From contig MU271147.1 of NCBI GenBank assembly GCA_021432605.1, forward strand, positions 186,001 to 250,000: a DNA stretch of 64,000 nucleotides. The letters are read 5' to 3'. Source of the stretch: Coniochaeta sp. PMI_546 (lineage: Eukaryota; Ascomycota; Sordariomycetes; Coniochaetales; Coniochaetaceae). Below the pieces are notes generated by a model. It saw nothing but the letters and a program-made list of their open reading frames with translations, ran no database searches and was not told the origin of the DNA. Shown here one piece after another: positions 22,770-33,436 of the stretch. Position 1 is the first letter of the stretch. Each line of letters opens with the position of its first letter. The position numbers and the translations under genes are program-made.

Positions 22770-24936
22770 CTAAGCCGCCGTCATGAGCACCCGCTGCACC
22801 ACGTCTTCCATCCGTTCCCTCGGCTCCGAAGCCCTCCGTTCGACCTCCTCCAGCCTCCAGGACCAGGTCTGCTGCGCTATCCCGCCCTGTGTGTCGAGCT
22901 GGTCGCCCACGAGCTTCACCCCCGTCACCCTGGGCAGCTGGCGTGCCGACGACGAACGCGCAGCAGTCCGTCCATCTGCCGGCCCGTCCTCATCGTCTGC
23001 ACCGAGTATCTCGAAGCCGACACCTCTGCGCTCCGTGTCGACGTCGCGGATGGCGTCGCCCTTGATCGTGGCCGCCCACACGGTAGGGTTATGTTCTGCA
23101 GCGGGCGCGTTGGCCGCCCACTTGCCCGCCAGGATCTCGAAGTGCTTCGCCAGGGCACGAGTGGTCGCGCCCTGCAAGTACTGGAACGCGTCCCTTAGGT
23201 TCTCGTAGACGTCTGCCGGCGGGTAGATGACGCCGAGCAGGTTCGCTCCTCCCGGATCCTGGGGCGGGCCTTGGGGGTCCTGTTGGGGGCGGGCCACGGG
23301 CGGCAGGAAGCGTATGACGGAGCCGGGCCTGGCGCCGGTGCCTGTGATGCCCACCATGGTCAGGCGCACCTCTGGGGTGAGGGTGAGGTCGATGCGGAAG
23401 ACGACGGCGTTGAGCAGGAGGGCGTTTAGGAGCTGTTCGGAGGCGCCGTCGAGCGACACCTGCGGTAGCGGTTGCTCTTCGAGTTTGTACCCGGCTGCAT
23501 CGATGCCTGCTAAGCGCAATGTTGCTGTAAGGTCGGAGACAAAGTTTACGCTGCTCCTCAGCCAGGTCTCGTGTTGCAGGTAGGCGATGACCGGCTTTAT
23601 GAGCGTGTATGGCGGCTTGGGCTGACGCGCTCGATCGGTGCTGAGAGGTTGTATCTGGGTCCGCTTCCGAGCATTCTGTCGGTGTGCGTAGGCGAGTAGG
23701 AGGTAGAGCGCAGAGCAGATGGTTTCTGCATATCCGTCGCCTGTCTTCGAGTCCGCCTCGACACCCCCTGAGAGATCGCCGAGCGTGGTCAGCGTAAAGA
23801 CAATAGTCGTGCTATCGTCGACCTGGTAGCCGACGGACGCAGGTAGAAGGCGGACATTGTACGCCAGTAACGACCGCGCTTCGCGGTTTATCTCGTGCCA
23901 CAACTCTTGGGATAGGATAGTGTTCCGCGCCTCGCGGACGCGGAGTTCTAATGGCGCGTCGCTCGGTAATGGCTGAGCCAGAGAAGACCTGCCGATCAGC
24001 TTTCCATCCTTTTCCATGCTGACGACGAGCTGTTTCGGTTCAGCTATGAGCCTTGGCATCTGAAGATTGACCGAGCCATTGTCCTCTCTGCTCAGTGCAG
24101 CCCAGCTGTTGGCTTGGAACTCGGCCGAGGCTGTTTCTCTAGTCAGCACGACCGTCTGTGTTCACCTGAATTGGATAACAAGAACTCACAATCAGAAAAA
24201 CCAAACTTGACTGCCACCGTGAGCGGGTCGTTCGGCAGGCGCGATACCGGCCAGCCGCCCTCTTTGATAGACAGGACCTCATGCCAGTATTCGGTCTCGA
24301 CCGTCATCTCTTTCTGTAGCCGGGTCGCCGCCGCCAAGAGCTTGTTCGCAGTGTTGTTGATTGCAAGTAGCTTGGCGCCCGTCGACACGACAGTATTCTC
24401 CTGCAGTCTCTGCTCTAGGAAGGGGGGCTCGTGTAGTTTTGTCGAGCCCAGAGAGCCGATGCCGACTCTGTTCCGCAGCTCTGGGTCTAGAGTGCCCATG
24501 ACCTGGGTGGGTGCCTCCTTGGACATTAGCAGCGAGACCATTTGTTGGGCGTTGTTGGCCTGCATCCAAGCAATGCTGATCAGAGGGTTACGTCAGCTAG
24601 TGTTTCAAGATATTCAAGAGAGGTTGAGGGCCCAGCATACGAGATATTGCGCAGGACTTCATTGCGAGCAGCTCCGAGGTCCTTGACGGCGTCCGTGTCC
24701 GCCTCCTCCTCGGAGCCAGCGCCATCGTCCATGAGCGCGTCGGCGTTGTCAGCCTCGCCATTTTGCTTTTGTTCCTTCTCCTCGAGCTGTTTCTTGACGT
24801 CTGCCTGGTCCAGGGCGCGGAAGCCGCCAGGATGGGTAGCGTTGACGCGGGCGATGAACTCAGCCAAGGTCTTGGGTTTCCGATCGCCTGAAGCTTTGAT
24901 AGGCCGGATGGAGAAAGGCGACTGGTTCACGGACAT
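22770..24936 (-). CDS. med17: Mediator of RNA polymerase II transcription subunit 17 (Srb4)
   Basis: Head-module scaffold subunit of the Mediator complex, needed for most RNA polymerase II transcription. Three exons on the minus strand, 24936-24641, 24575-24190 and 24130-22770, give 680 aa. Introns are 65 bp (GTATGC, CTGAC branch, CAG) and 59 bp (GTGAGT, CTGAC branch, ACAG). Diagnostic fungal MED17 blocks are present in order: SIRPIKASGDRKPKTLAEFIARVN, a helix before intron 1 (AARNEVLRNIS), VSLLMSKEAPTQ...RVGIGSLGSTKL, EYWHEVLSIKEGGWP with RLPNDPLTVAVKFGFSD, and later GRSSLAQPLPSDAPLE with ILSQELWHEINREARSLL. The acceptor of exon 3 was fixed by frame: the two nearer AG sites would create a stop or a shift. 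Family certain. Confidence 0.95.
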
Positions 24937-26210
24937 TGTAGCTGTCGGATGCTCGTGCTCGTGCTCGTGGCTCGCTAGCAGGTGTGTCTACCGGGCAAGG
25001 CAGCTCGAGAGGGGTGGTCGAGTCTCGACTCGAGATGGATGGATCTTCGGCGCGGGATCGAGGTCACTGGTGGAGACTTTCGAGCGTGCTGTTGGATTCT
25101 TCGTAATTCCCCGTACTCCATTCCAGAAGAGCAAACTGTTTAGAGCTGCATGCAATACATGACGCCAGTGCTGGTGGAAAGATTGAGTGCCCATCCGCGA
25201 CTTCACCTGCTTTGTTTGATCCACCTTCTGTCGATGTTCATGTAGGTACCTCAACATGTACCGTATGCAGCCTTAGTGTACGTGTACCTCCTGCATAGCA
25301 CGACACACTACGGAATCCGGCGACGTAGCGTGTGGCTGGTGCTCCCCCGGTTCCGGAGAACTGTGGCGCCAGCCAATCAGGAGCGGCGGACGCCCGTGCC
25401 CGGTATTGGCTGCCAGTGCTTGTCGGTCTTGTCCAAGGAAGTAGCCGAACCAGGTCTCACCCAGGTCCCACCTGGCCACATCGCGATCGCCCCCGGAAAG
25501 CTCCTTCCTTGGGAAAAGTTGCAATAACATTACTACGTGTATGTGCAGTACACAGTACTTTATCCTCGCTGTGCATCTTTTGCTCTCCCTTGCATCAACG
25601 GTGTGTCATTTATTCGCAGTGGTCCCATCGCGAACAAACTTCTAGGGGTACCTTTACCGTACTACCCTACCCTACTCAACGGCGGGAGCAGTAAATTTTG
25701 CGAATGACGCACCTGGCGCAATCCTACTGCAGGAGACACTGCATAAATTGAAGCGGGAAAGCTCCACACGCTCGACCGCTTTCCAGGGTTGCTGGGTCCC
25801 GCGGCCACCTCATCTCAACTTCAGGTTCCGCGTCTCGAATTCTCAACTTCATCCCAAATCTCACATGAGTCTGCTGCCAGCTCATCATCATCCTACAAGC
25901 TGCCAGTTTATGCCTGGATTCTGCCAACAGCGAACCCACCTGCGGAATAAGCGTCGCTGAGGACTCTAGCAGCCGCGGCTACTAGGCACGGCAACTCGTC
26001 CAGGGGTTGTTCCAGCAAAGCTCTGACAGCCCGTCGTGTCTCAAGACCCTGGCTTTCGATCGCGCTCAACTCGGCACTACTCCTATTGGACTCTTTCTCA
26101 TCCCGAACTTTGTTTAGGATGAACTCGTTGTCACTGCAGAGCTGCCTTGACACCTTGATCTCGGCCGCAGCTTCTGATTAGCATCCCTGGCAAGTGCACG
26201 CAAACGCCGC
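24937..26210. other. divergent promoter spacer, MED17 / histidine kinase
   Basis: About 1.27 kb of shared upstream sequence. It contains a CTCGTG/GCTCGT short repeat near 24,950-24,972, an AGGTACCT palindrome at 25244-25251 and related TACC words near 25,645-25,680. No gene seen. Confidence 0.5.
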
Positions 26211-29200
26211 ATGACCATGCGCTCTTCCGTCCTTGAACTCGGCCTTGGTGAGCTGCTGGATGGTGATCCTCGACCAGCATTCATAGTCGATATCAGTAAT
26301 AAACCTCCCTCGGTTGTTTACACGAACCCTGCCCTCTCCAGACATGACTCCCTCCGCGGCATCGTCAATCCTCTCAGGCAGCAAAATGCCAAGCTGTGGG
26401 AATGGGTGGACAAGATCCGGTCTGAGCCTCGTGGTCAACCGCCTCTATCATTCGCTCACGTGTTGTGGACTGCAACCATCATTCAGCGGACGTGGCTTGT
26501 CATCGGCGCCAACGAGCAAGCTTCTTCTGGCCATGCTTCGCCGAAGGACCAGGGTGATATCGACGAGGATGTAAATTCCGTGTCACAACCCCTGACTTCT
26601 TCGTCTGCCACTACCGACCACAGGAGTGTCACCACCAACAGTCCGGATAGCTCTGGCGGGACTACCCCTCAACCAGCACTCAGGACTTCAAGTCTTCAGC
26701 CGCCTGCTCTTATGGACCGTCGTACTAACTCAACCCCCGTGCAAGTTCTGCCTTCCATTGCGGCAACCATGGCCCCTGTCGAGGCACCCTATTCAGAGCC
26801 TCTTCGCCGAGCAACCACGGACCCTGGCTGGATTGTACCGGATATAGTCGCTGAGCAACGTCCGTTCCTAGACGTCATCAACAGCGTCGATTGGGCCGCT
26901 ACTCCTCTAGGCCCGATGTCTGACTGGCCACCTCGGCTGCATCAGATCGTCAACCAGATACTGGCCGACAGTCGCGCCATTGCCATCTACTGGGGCGAGC
27001 AATACTGCACCATCTACAACGAAGCCTTCAGTAAGCTATGCGGCTCGAAACATCCGTTCGTGCTCGGTCGCCCCGTCGAGGAAACGTGGCCCGAAGGCGC
27101 AACAACCCTGAAAGAGGCTATGCTTGTCAGTGCAGAGAAGCAGAGGGCAAGCACGGAGGATGAGTGGCGGCACTTCGTCGAGAAAGGGCTGGATGATGGC
27201 TCGGAGGAGTCTCGCTGGCTAGAGGAGGTGTACCTGAAATGGTCCGTCGTACCGCTCTACGACGACGACAACTGCCTCGGCTTCATGCACCCAGTTGTGG
27301 AAACGACAAGTATGCGGCTCTGGGAGAGAAGGATGAAGATGCTCATCGAGCTCGGCGAGGTGCTTGTGACACCTCGTGACGTTAAGAGCTACTGGGGAAC
27401 TATCATCGACAAGCTTGAGGCGGTCGAACCCCGCTACGACATACCACTGGCCATCTTGTACAGCGTCGACGACGATCCCGACGCGGCCGCGGACGCGAGC
27501 CGGAAATACGACTCCACAAAACTATGCCGGCTCGAAGGATCTTTGGGTGTACCTCAGGGACATCCGATCATCCCTCCCACACTCACGCTGCGGAGTAGCG
27601 ACGACGGACTATCGCAGATATTCAGAGAAGCCCTAAGGGCCCCTCCACCGCACCCGTTGCTGCTGCAGACGGATGACGGAAGCCTGCCCAAGTCCTTGAT
27701 CGACGGACTACAGTGGCGGGGGTTCGGCGACCCTTGCCGCGCTGCCGTTGTGCTGCCAATCCGTCCGACAAAGGAAGAAAACGTTATGGGGCTCCTATTC
27801 TTGGGTATCAACCCGCGTAGACCATATGATAACGACTACCGCCAGTACATCTCGTTACTGAGTCAGAAGATCACCACATCCCTGGCCTCGACCGTCTTGC
27901 TCGAGGAAGAGGCTCGAAGAGGCAGGAACATGGCAGAGCAGGCTGCATACGACCAAGCTATGCTGAAAGAGAAACTAGCCGCTCAGACGAAAGAGGCTAC
28001 CGAGTCGATACAGAAGTTTGAGGCGGTGGCCGAGTTTATACCGGTTGGGATGTGTTTTGGGGATAACCGGGGGAACATAACCTTTGCCAATGATGCGTTT
28101 TGCAGGATAACCGGGCTTACCAGGGAAGACCTTCTGCCAAACGAAGGATACTTACCGTGTGTAGTCGAGCAGGACCGTGCAACCGTCAAGAGCGCCTATG
28201 AGGACCTGCAGAGCCGTCAGAGCATCACGTTCGAGTTTCGGGTCAAGCCTCACGACCTCGGCGATCTACCTACCCCGCCGATCCGGAACTCGCCCAGCTT
28301 CGAGATAGCAGGTCTCGACCTCGTGGCGATCAACAAGCAGACGGAAAGACACGTGCTCGCCTCCGCCAAAGCCGAGCGGGCTCCGGACGGCAGCATAGTG
28401 AGGGTCCTCACCTGTCTGACCGACGTCACACTGCACAAAGAAACAGCGGAAGAGGCCGTGCGTCGTGCGCAACAGGCTGAGAATCTCAAGCGCATGGCTG
28501 AGTTCGCCACGGTGGGCATGTACGATATGGATCTCAACGGCCGTCTCTTGGGAGCCAACAACGTCTTTTTCGAGATGTGCGGGATGACGGTGGTGGACCC
28601 TACCGTCGTCGAGGTCAAACCCTGGGAGAACTGCATCTACGAGGACGACTACCCGATGCTCCGCGAAAAGTTTAGGCTCATGATCGCGGAAGGAAAAGTC
28701 CAAACCGTCGAGGTGAGGTTCAAGAACTCGTGGATGGCCGAGGACGGGGCCGGGCACATCATCAAAGCGCCGCGGTGGGTGCAAGCCACGCTCATGCCCG
28801 TCCAGGACTCGGAAGGGGTCATCAAGACTTTTACCGGATGTCTGAGCGACGTCTCGCTCCAGAAATGGCAGCTCGAGCGAGAAAAAGAACGGAAAGAAGA
28901 AGCGATCGAGTCGAAGCGGCAACAGGAGAACTTCATCGACATGACGTCGCACGAGATGCGGAATCCGCTCAGCGCCATCATCCACTGCGCCGACGCCGTT
29001 TCTGCGACTCTTTCCAAGGTCAAGGAGCTGGTGCAGGTCCGGTCGTCTACTCCAAGTCTGACGGTCAACGGCGACACGCAAGCCGAGCACGACGACGGTG
29101 TAGATATGTACAGCGAGGAACAGGAGCTCATGGACAGCTGCATCGAGAACGCCGAGATCATCGTCACCTGCGCCCAGCACCAGAAGAGGATCGTGGACGA

Positions 29201-30674
29201 CATCCTGACCATGTCCAAGCTGGACTCTCAACTGCTGGCTATCACCCCTGTTACCGTCAATACCATCGACGTCGTGCAGGAAGCGCTGAAGATGTTCGAA
29301 GTCGAAGCGAGGCGGGTGGACATCAACCTGGACATGATCGTCGACCAGTCGTATCACGACCTGGGACTGACGTACCTCGAGTTCGATCCGTCACGACTAA
29401 AACAGGTGCTGATCAATCTGCTCACAAACGCGCTCAAGTTCACAAAGACCGGCCCTACCCGCAGCGTCACGGTGACCATGAGTGCGAGCAAAACCAGGCC
29501 TACCGATGCCAACAGCAAGGTCCAGTTCATACCTCGGGCCAGGGAGCAGTATGCTGAGGATCCCAGCCCAAGGGAGCGGCGAAGCGACGGGCCCCCGATA
29601 TGGCTGATCTTCGAGGTCAAGGACACCGGACAGGGGCTCACGGAGGAGGAGATGAAGAGCCTGTTCCAGCGCTTTGTCCAAGCCTCCAGCCGGACGCACG
29701 TCAAATACGGCGGATCGGGGCTGGGACTCTTCATCAGCCGCCGACTGACCGAGCTCCAGAACGGCGCGATCGGGGTCGCCAGCTCGCCAGGCGTCGGCAG
29801 CACATTCGCCTTCTACATCGAGGCACGCATCCCCAGCGACGACGCCGTCAAGGAAGCCGTGGAGGCCGCCGCCGCGGCGCGAGAGTTCGCGGCCGCGACG
29901 ATGCTCGTGCCGCTGACTCGGACAAACAGACTCGGAGCCACGGCGGCAGACCGCCTGACGCCGACGTCCTCGTCCCGCAACTCCCCGGCCCTCAGCGGGC
30001 TACCGCGCCCTCCCCCGACCAGCTCGAAGATCATCCCAAACAGCCCCTCGCGACGATCGGCAGACATCGAGGGCGTGCTCATCGTGGAGGACAACATCAT
30101 CAACCAGCACATCACGCGGCGCGGGCTGAACGACTACTACCTCACCGACGTGGCCAACCACGGCATCGAGGCGCTGGAGAAAGTCCGCAACTCGGACCGG
30201 TACGTCGACATACCCGACGAGCCGGCCCCTCCTCCTTCTTCTTCTTCCCCGCCGGGCTCGCCTCTCCCCTCCCCCATTCTCGAAAGGACGGCGGCGGGGG
30301 CCGCGTTGCAATCATCATCATCATCACCATCCACCAACACCGGCAAGGCCACACCAGCACCACCACCACAAAACAGCGGCCGGTTCCCGCTGTCGGTGAT
30401 ACTGATGGACATCGAGATGCCGGTCCAGGACGGCCTGACGTGCACGCGGCACATCCGGGAGATGGAGAGGCAAGGGCGGATAAGGGGCGGGAGGATACCG
30501 ATCATCGCGGTGTCGGCCAATGCGCGGGCGGAGCAGGTGAGGGAGGCCAGGGAGGCCGGGTGCGACGGGGTGCTGGTCAAGCCGTTTCGGATGCATGAGC
30601 TTATTGCGCGGATGGAGACGGTTGTTGGGGAGGTTGCGGGGAGGGAGAGGGAGAGGGAGAAGGGGGGGAGGTGA
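26211..30674 (+). CDS. PAS-domain hybrid histidine kinase
   Basis: Sensor of the fungal multistep phosphorelay, passing phosphate from His to an internal receiver Asp and then to an HPt protein. Single exon, 1,487 aa. Domains in order: two PAS-like segments in the first 370 residues, a GAF-like region (about 390-590), two further PAS domains (about 610-730 and 760-890), the H-box MTSHEMRNPLSAI with phospho-acceptor His near 914, the N-box LTNALKFT, the G-boxes VKDTGQGL and GGSGLGLFISRRL, and a C-terminal receiver from GVLIVEDN (acidic pocket near 1292) to the phospho-acceptor Asp in ILMDIEMP (near 1400) and Lys in GVLVKPF. The receiver is split by about 60 residues of Ser/Pro/Ala low-complexity sequence between its second helix and the phospho-acceptor strand. 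No membrane segment is evident, so it is probably cytoplasmic. The ligand is unknown. Confidence 0.92.
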   Translation: MTMRSSVLELGLGELLDGDPRPAFIVDISNKPPSVVYTNPALSRHDSLRGIVNPLRQQNAKLWEWVDKIRSEPRGQPPLSFAHVLWTATIIQRTWLVIGANEQASSGHASPKDQGDIDEDVNSVSQPLTSSSATTDHRSVTTNSPDSSGGTTPQPALRTSSLQPPALMDRRTNSTPVQVLPSIAATMAPVEAPYSEPLRRATTDPGWIVPDIVAEQRPFLDVINSVDWAATPLGPMSDWPPRLHQIVNQILADSRAIAIYWGEQYCTIYNEAFSKLCGSKHPFVLGRPVEETWPEGATTLKEAMLVSAEKQRASTEDEWRHFVEKGLDDGSEESRWLEEVYLKWSVVPLYDDDNCLGFMHPVVETTSMRLWERRMKMLIELGEVLVTPRDVKSYWGTIIDKLEAVEPRYDIPLAILYSVDDDPDAAADASRKYDSTKLCRLEGSLGVPQGHPIIPPTLTLRSSDDGLSQIFREALRAPPPHPLLLQTDDGSLPKSLIDGLQWRGFGDPCRAAVVLPIRPTKEENVMGLLFLGINPRRPYDNDYRQYISLLSQKITTSLASTVLLEEEARRGRNMAEQAAYDQAMLKEKLAAQTKEATESIQKFEAVAEFIPVGMCFGDNRGNITFANDAFCRITGLTREDLLPNEGYLPCVVEQDRATVKSAYEDLQSRQSITFEFRVKPHDLGDLPTPPIRNSPSFEIAGLDLVAINKQTERHVLASAKAERAPDGSIVRVLTCLTDVTLHKETAEEAVRRAQQAENLKRMAEFATVGMYDMDLNGRLLGANNVFFEMCGMTVVDPTVVEVKPWENCIYEDDYPMLREKFRLMIAEGKVQTVEVRFKNSWMAEDGAGHIIKAPRWVQATLMPVQDSEGVIKTFTGCLSDVSLQKWQLEREKERKEEAIESKRQQENFIDMTSHEMRNPLSAIIHCADAVSATLSKVKELVQVRSSTPSLTVNGDTQAEHDDGVDMYSEEQELMDSCIENAEIIVTCAQHQKRIVDDILTMSKLDSQLLAITPVTVNTIDVVQEALKMFEVEARRVDINLDMIVDQSYHDLGLTYLEFDPSRLKQVLINLLTNALKFTKTGPTRSVTVTMSASKTRPTDANSKVQFIPRAREQYAEDPSPRERRSDGPPIWLIFEVKDTGQGLTEEEMKSLFQRFVQASSRTHVKYGGSGLGLFISRRLTELQNGAIGVASSPGVGSTFAFYIEARIPSDDAVKEAVEAAAAAREFAAATMLVPLTRTNRLGATAADRLTPTSSSRNSPALSGLPRPPPTSSKIIPNSPSRRSADIEGVLIVEDNIINQHITRRGLNDYYLTDVANHGIEALEKVRNSDRYVDIPDEPAPPPSSSSPPGSPLPSPILERTAAGAALQSSSSSPSTNTGKATPAPPPQNSGRFPLSVILMDIEMPVQDGLTCTRHIREMERQGRIRGGRIPIIAVSANARAEQVREAREAGCDGVLVKPFRMHELIARMETVVGEVAGREREREKGGR

Positions 30675-31937
30675 GGGTTGACCTATGTGGTTTTGTGTTG
30701 TGATGGATATGATGTGTTTGAGCGGAAGGGAAACTTGTCTGATACCCCCTCCTTTTTTTATTTGCCCATTTCTTTTTGCGCCAGAGGAGAAGAAGACGGT
30801 TGAGAGGAATGGTGGACGGAGTCTGGGACTTGGATATCATTCTCGTTTTGGAGATCTGCTGAGAGAAGGAGTTCATGGAAATCTGAGAGGAGTCATGGAG
30901 ATTCTTGGAGTCGGTCTTGCATCTGCATGTTTTGTATCTTGTGCGACTGACGGATCACGACATGGCGGTACGGGGTGCGTCTGGATGGTCCGAGTGGCGG
31001 GCTTCCCTTTTTTTTTTGTTGGGGAAGCTTAATGTTCGGAGTACCTCACCTAGAGTCTACTACCAGAGCATGTGAAACGCAGCGGGCCGAAGTCTTGTCG
31101 TCGCGGTGTGCATATGTGGTTTTGTCTTGGCGGGGGTTGGACTGCAACACTGGACATCTGGTGGGAGTTAGTTCTCGGAGTGTGTTTTTGTTGCATATAT
31201 AACGTGTATGGCATGCATAGTAGGCTCTCCCTCGATGGGGAGACTGGCTGGTGCTCGTCTCGCAGGCTAGCTAGAAGAAGGACCTGGTAAACGTGTAATA
31301 CATTACTCTGCTTGACGACATGATGTCCCTAACATTCATTGCCTATTGCGGTATCACTCGCTGTCAGTCATCTGTGACGGATGCTGCGGATGGGCAGGTG
31401 GTGTCAGCAATCAGCAGTCAGCAGTCAGCTATTCTACATCGGATCAGGCAGGGTAAGTACATAGCAGACCAGAGACACACCTTAGACCTTGTGTAACCGG
31501 GTTTTCCCCTCGGGGCCCAGCAACCTGGTTTGGACTGAGTGAGGGAACAAGAGTGAGGGGCTTCCCTCAGCGCTAGCACGTTCTCGCTAATCAGAGCGAT
31601 CGACATGGACCCCGGTACCAGTATGCCGAGCAAGCGGACGGACGTTGAAAGAGGGACCGAGGGGGGTTTGCTCCGCTCTTGGTACCGGTATTTAGGTCGG
31701 ATGCTATTCAACAATTGTCGGACTCATGCGAAGTGATCCGGCGCTTCAGGATTGACAGTCTTACAACAAGAAAAAAAAAGTTGCAGCCGGACATTGTGCC
31801 GTACCGATTCCAATATCTCTGCTCAAGGGCACACATGCCAGCAGAAAACCTCGACCTGAAATAATGTGCGTTCTCTTTCTCCTACTGCCATTTCAAGTCA
31901 TTCCCCCAGAAAGAAAGACCAATCCCCTCTTGACATC
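30675..31937. other. 1.26-kb spacer
   Basis: 3' flank of the histidine kinase and 5' flank of the Dabb gene. A CAGTCAG-type short repeat near 31,408-31,430 and GGTACC words near 31,610-31,690 are present. No gene seen. Confidence 0.5.
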
Positions 31938-32478
31938 ATGGGAGACCTGTTCTCAAACAAGATAGCAGAGATCCTGGCGTCCGAGGAGCAGAAGCTCTCG
32001 CACCACTGGCCAATGTCGACGCCCCGAGTCCTCCGGACGACCATGTTCCGGATCGCCGACCCGGCGCACCAGCAGAAGCTCATCCAGGCTTACAACAAGC
32101 TTGCTGCTGAGCAGAAGAAGGTGTGTGTCTCTGTGTGTGTCTGTGTGTGTTGATACCACTTCATTGCCTGATCCTACCCTCTCATTCTCAGTCGTTTCGT
32201 AATCGTCCACCCTCCAATTGCGCCCACTGACAAGAGAAACCTAGGACGGCAAGCCCTACATCTTGTACATGGCCGCCGGCATAGCCGTCGACCCAGCACG
32301 CTCAAAAGGCTACACCGTCGTGTCGCGCTCCGAGTTCGCCAGCATGGAGGACATGCGGTGGTACGACGAGAGCTGCCCCGCCCACGCCGCGCTGAAGGAG
32401 ACGGCGAGGGCGTTCAACATGCCGGAGCCGCCTCTAGTCTTCTACCACGAGGACGTGCCGCTGATCAACGAGCGTTAG
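31938..32478 (+). CDS. stress-response A/B barrel (Dabb) domain protein
   Basis: Two exons, 31938-32120 and 32245-32478, give 138 aa. The 124-bp intron begins with a GT/CT microsatellite and ends with a CACTGAC branch site and CCTAG. The product has the dimeric ferredoxin-like (Dabb/EthD-type) fungal pattern: RVLRTTMFRIADPAHQQKLI, then KPYILYMAAGIAVDPARSKGYT, FASMEDMRWYD and a conserved AHAALK segment before the terminal strand. Such proteins are small, cytosolic and usually of unknown substrate. There is no signal peptide. It sits tail to tail with the SRPBCC gene, about 245 bp apart. Confidence 0.82.
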
Positions 32479-32722
32479 GCGACGTGGTGCCGACGTGCTG
32501 TTGGATCTTGGAGTAGTAGGAGGCGCGAGGTATGGTGGAGTGGGTTCAGGTAACAGGACATGCTCTGGTGTGATTAGCATCGCGGAGCACCGGGCATACC
32601 GTAAGGACTTTTGGAAGGAAGCAGTACGTTTACGTAGATCAGGAAAGAGTCTTATGGGTATAGTCGAGCAGAGTACAATGTGTTACAAATGCCAACCATC
32701 AGCAGAAGTCCACATCTGCATT

Positions 32723-33436
32723 TCACAACCCAGCTCCCTTCCGCCTCTCAATCTCCTCCGCCGCCCACTTCATCCCATTCATCCAAGCATCAAACCCATT
32801 CTGCACCTTCGTCCCGACAACCACCCTCAGCACCGGTGTCAACAGCCCCCCAAAGGTCTCCCAGCAGAGATAGTCCGTGACAGTCCTCCCGTCCCCCAAC
32901 TCCACGCGGTGAAACTCATGCACCCGCTCGGCCCTCAGCACCCACAACGGCCACGTCCCGCCGCCCTCCCCGGAAAACGCCCAAGCGACCCTCAGCCTAT
33001 CCTTCCTCTGCCCCTCCCCCTCCATACCGTACTGCGCAAAAACCCTCCGCGCCACCCCATTAACCTCCCTATCCCGCTCGGCCGTCTCGTCCACAGCCCC
33101 AATCCGCGTAACGACCAGCTCATCCGTCGCCCTCAGCGCCTCCTTAGGCGGAGCCACAAACGGCTTTGTGAAATCTGGCCGCCCCACCTCCATGTCGACG
33201 TAGAAGACAAACCTGGTTCCGTCCCGCAGCGTCGCGGAATCTTCTTCCCCTTGGCCGGACGGCTGCTTGGTGACGGTGACCCGGGGGACATACCGGTTCC
33301 ATTCCTGGTACCGGGCTGTGTCGAGGCAGACCTGAAGACAGGTCTCGGGCGGCGCGTCGATGCGCGTCGCGCAGGTGATTGTGTAGGCGGCAGTGCCTGG
33401 CTGGCCGTAGGTTGGGGTTGGGAGGGGCGGGGACAT
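32723..33436 (-). CDS. SRPBCC (START/polyketide-cyclase-like) fold protein
   Basis: Single exon, 237 aa. The pattern is that of the SRPBCC ligand-binding fold: an opening strand AAYTITCATRIDAPPETC, the helix VCLDTARYQEWNRYVPRV, long central strands, DGRTVTDYLCWETFGG and a long C-terminal helix (VVGTKVQNGFDAWMNGMKWAAEEI). The frame stays open 56 codons upstream, but that stretch is a T-run and leader without ATG in good context, so the start is placed at 33436. It probably binds a hydrophobic small molecule; the ligand is unknown. Both this gene and its Dabb neighbour encode small barrel or helix-grip folds, but nothing else ties them together. Confidence 0.8.
   Translation of the reverse strand: MSPPLPTPTYGQPGTAAYTITCATRIDAPPETCLQVCLDTARYQEWNRYVPRVTVTKQPSGQGEEDSATLRDGTRFVFYVDMEVGRPDFTKPFVAPPKEALRATDELVVTRIGAVDETAERDREVNGVARRVFAQYGMEGEGQRKDRLRVAWAFSGEGGGTWPLWVLRAERVHEFHRVELGDGRTVTDYLCWETFGGLLTPVLRVVVGTKVQNGFDAWMNGMKWAAEEIERRKGAGL

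Noticed and set aside
28266-29357. 363-codon minus-strand and 332-codon plus-strand (29600-30598) frames inside the histidine kinase
   Set aside because: Both lie in other frames of an intact kinase domain and have biased composition without motifs.
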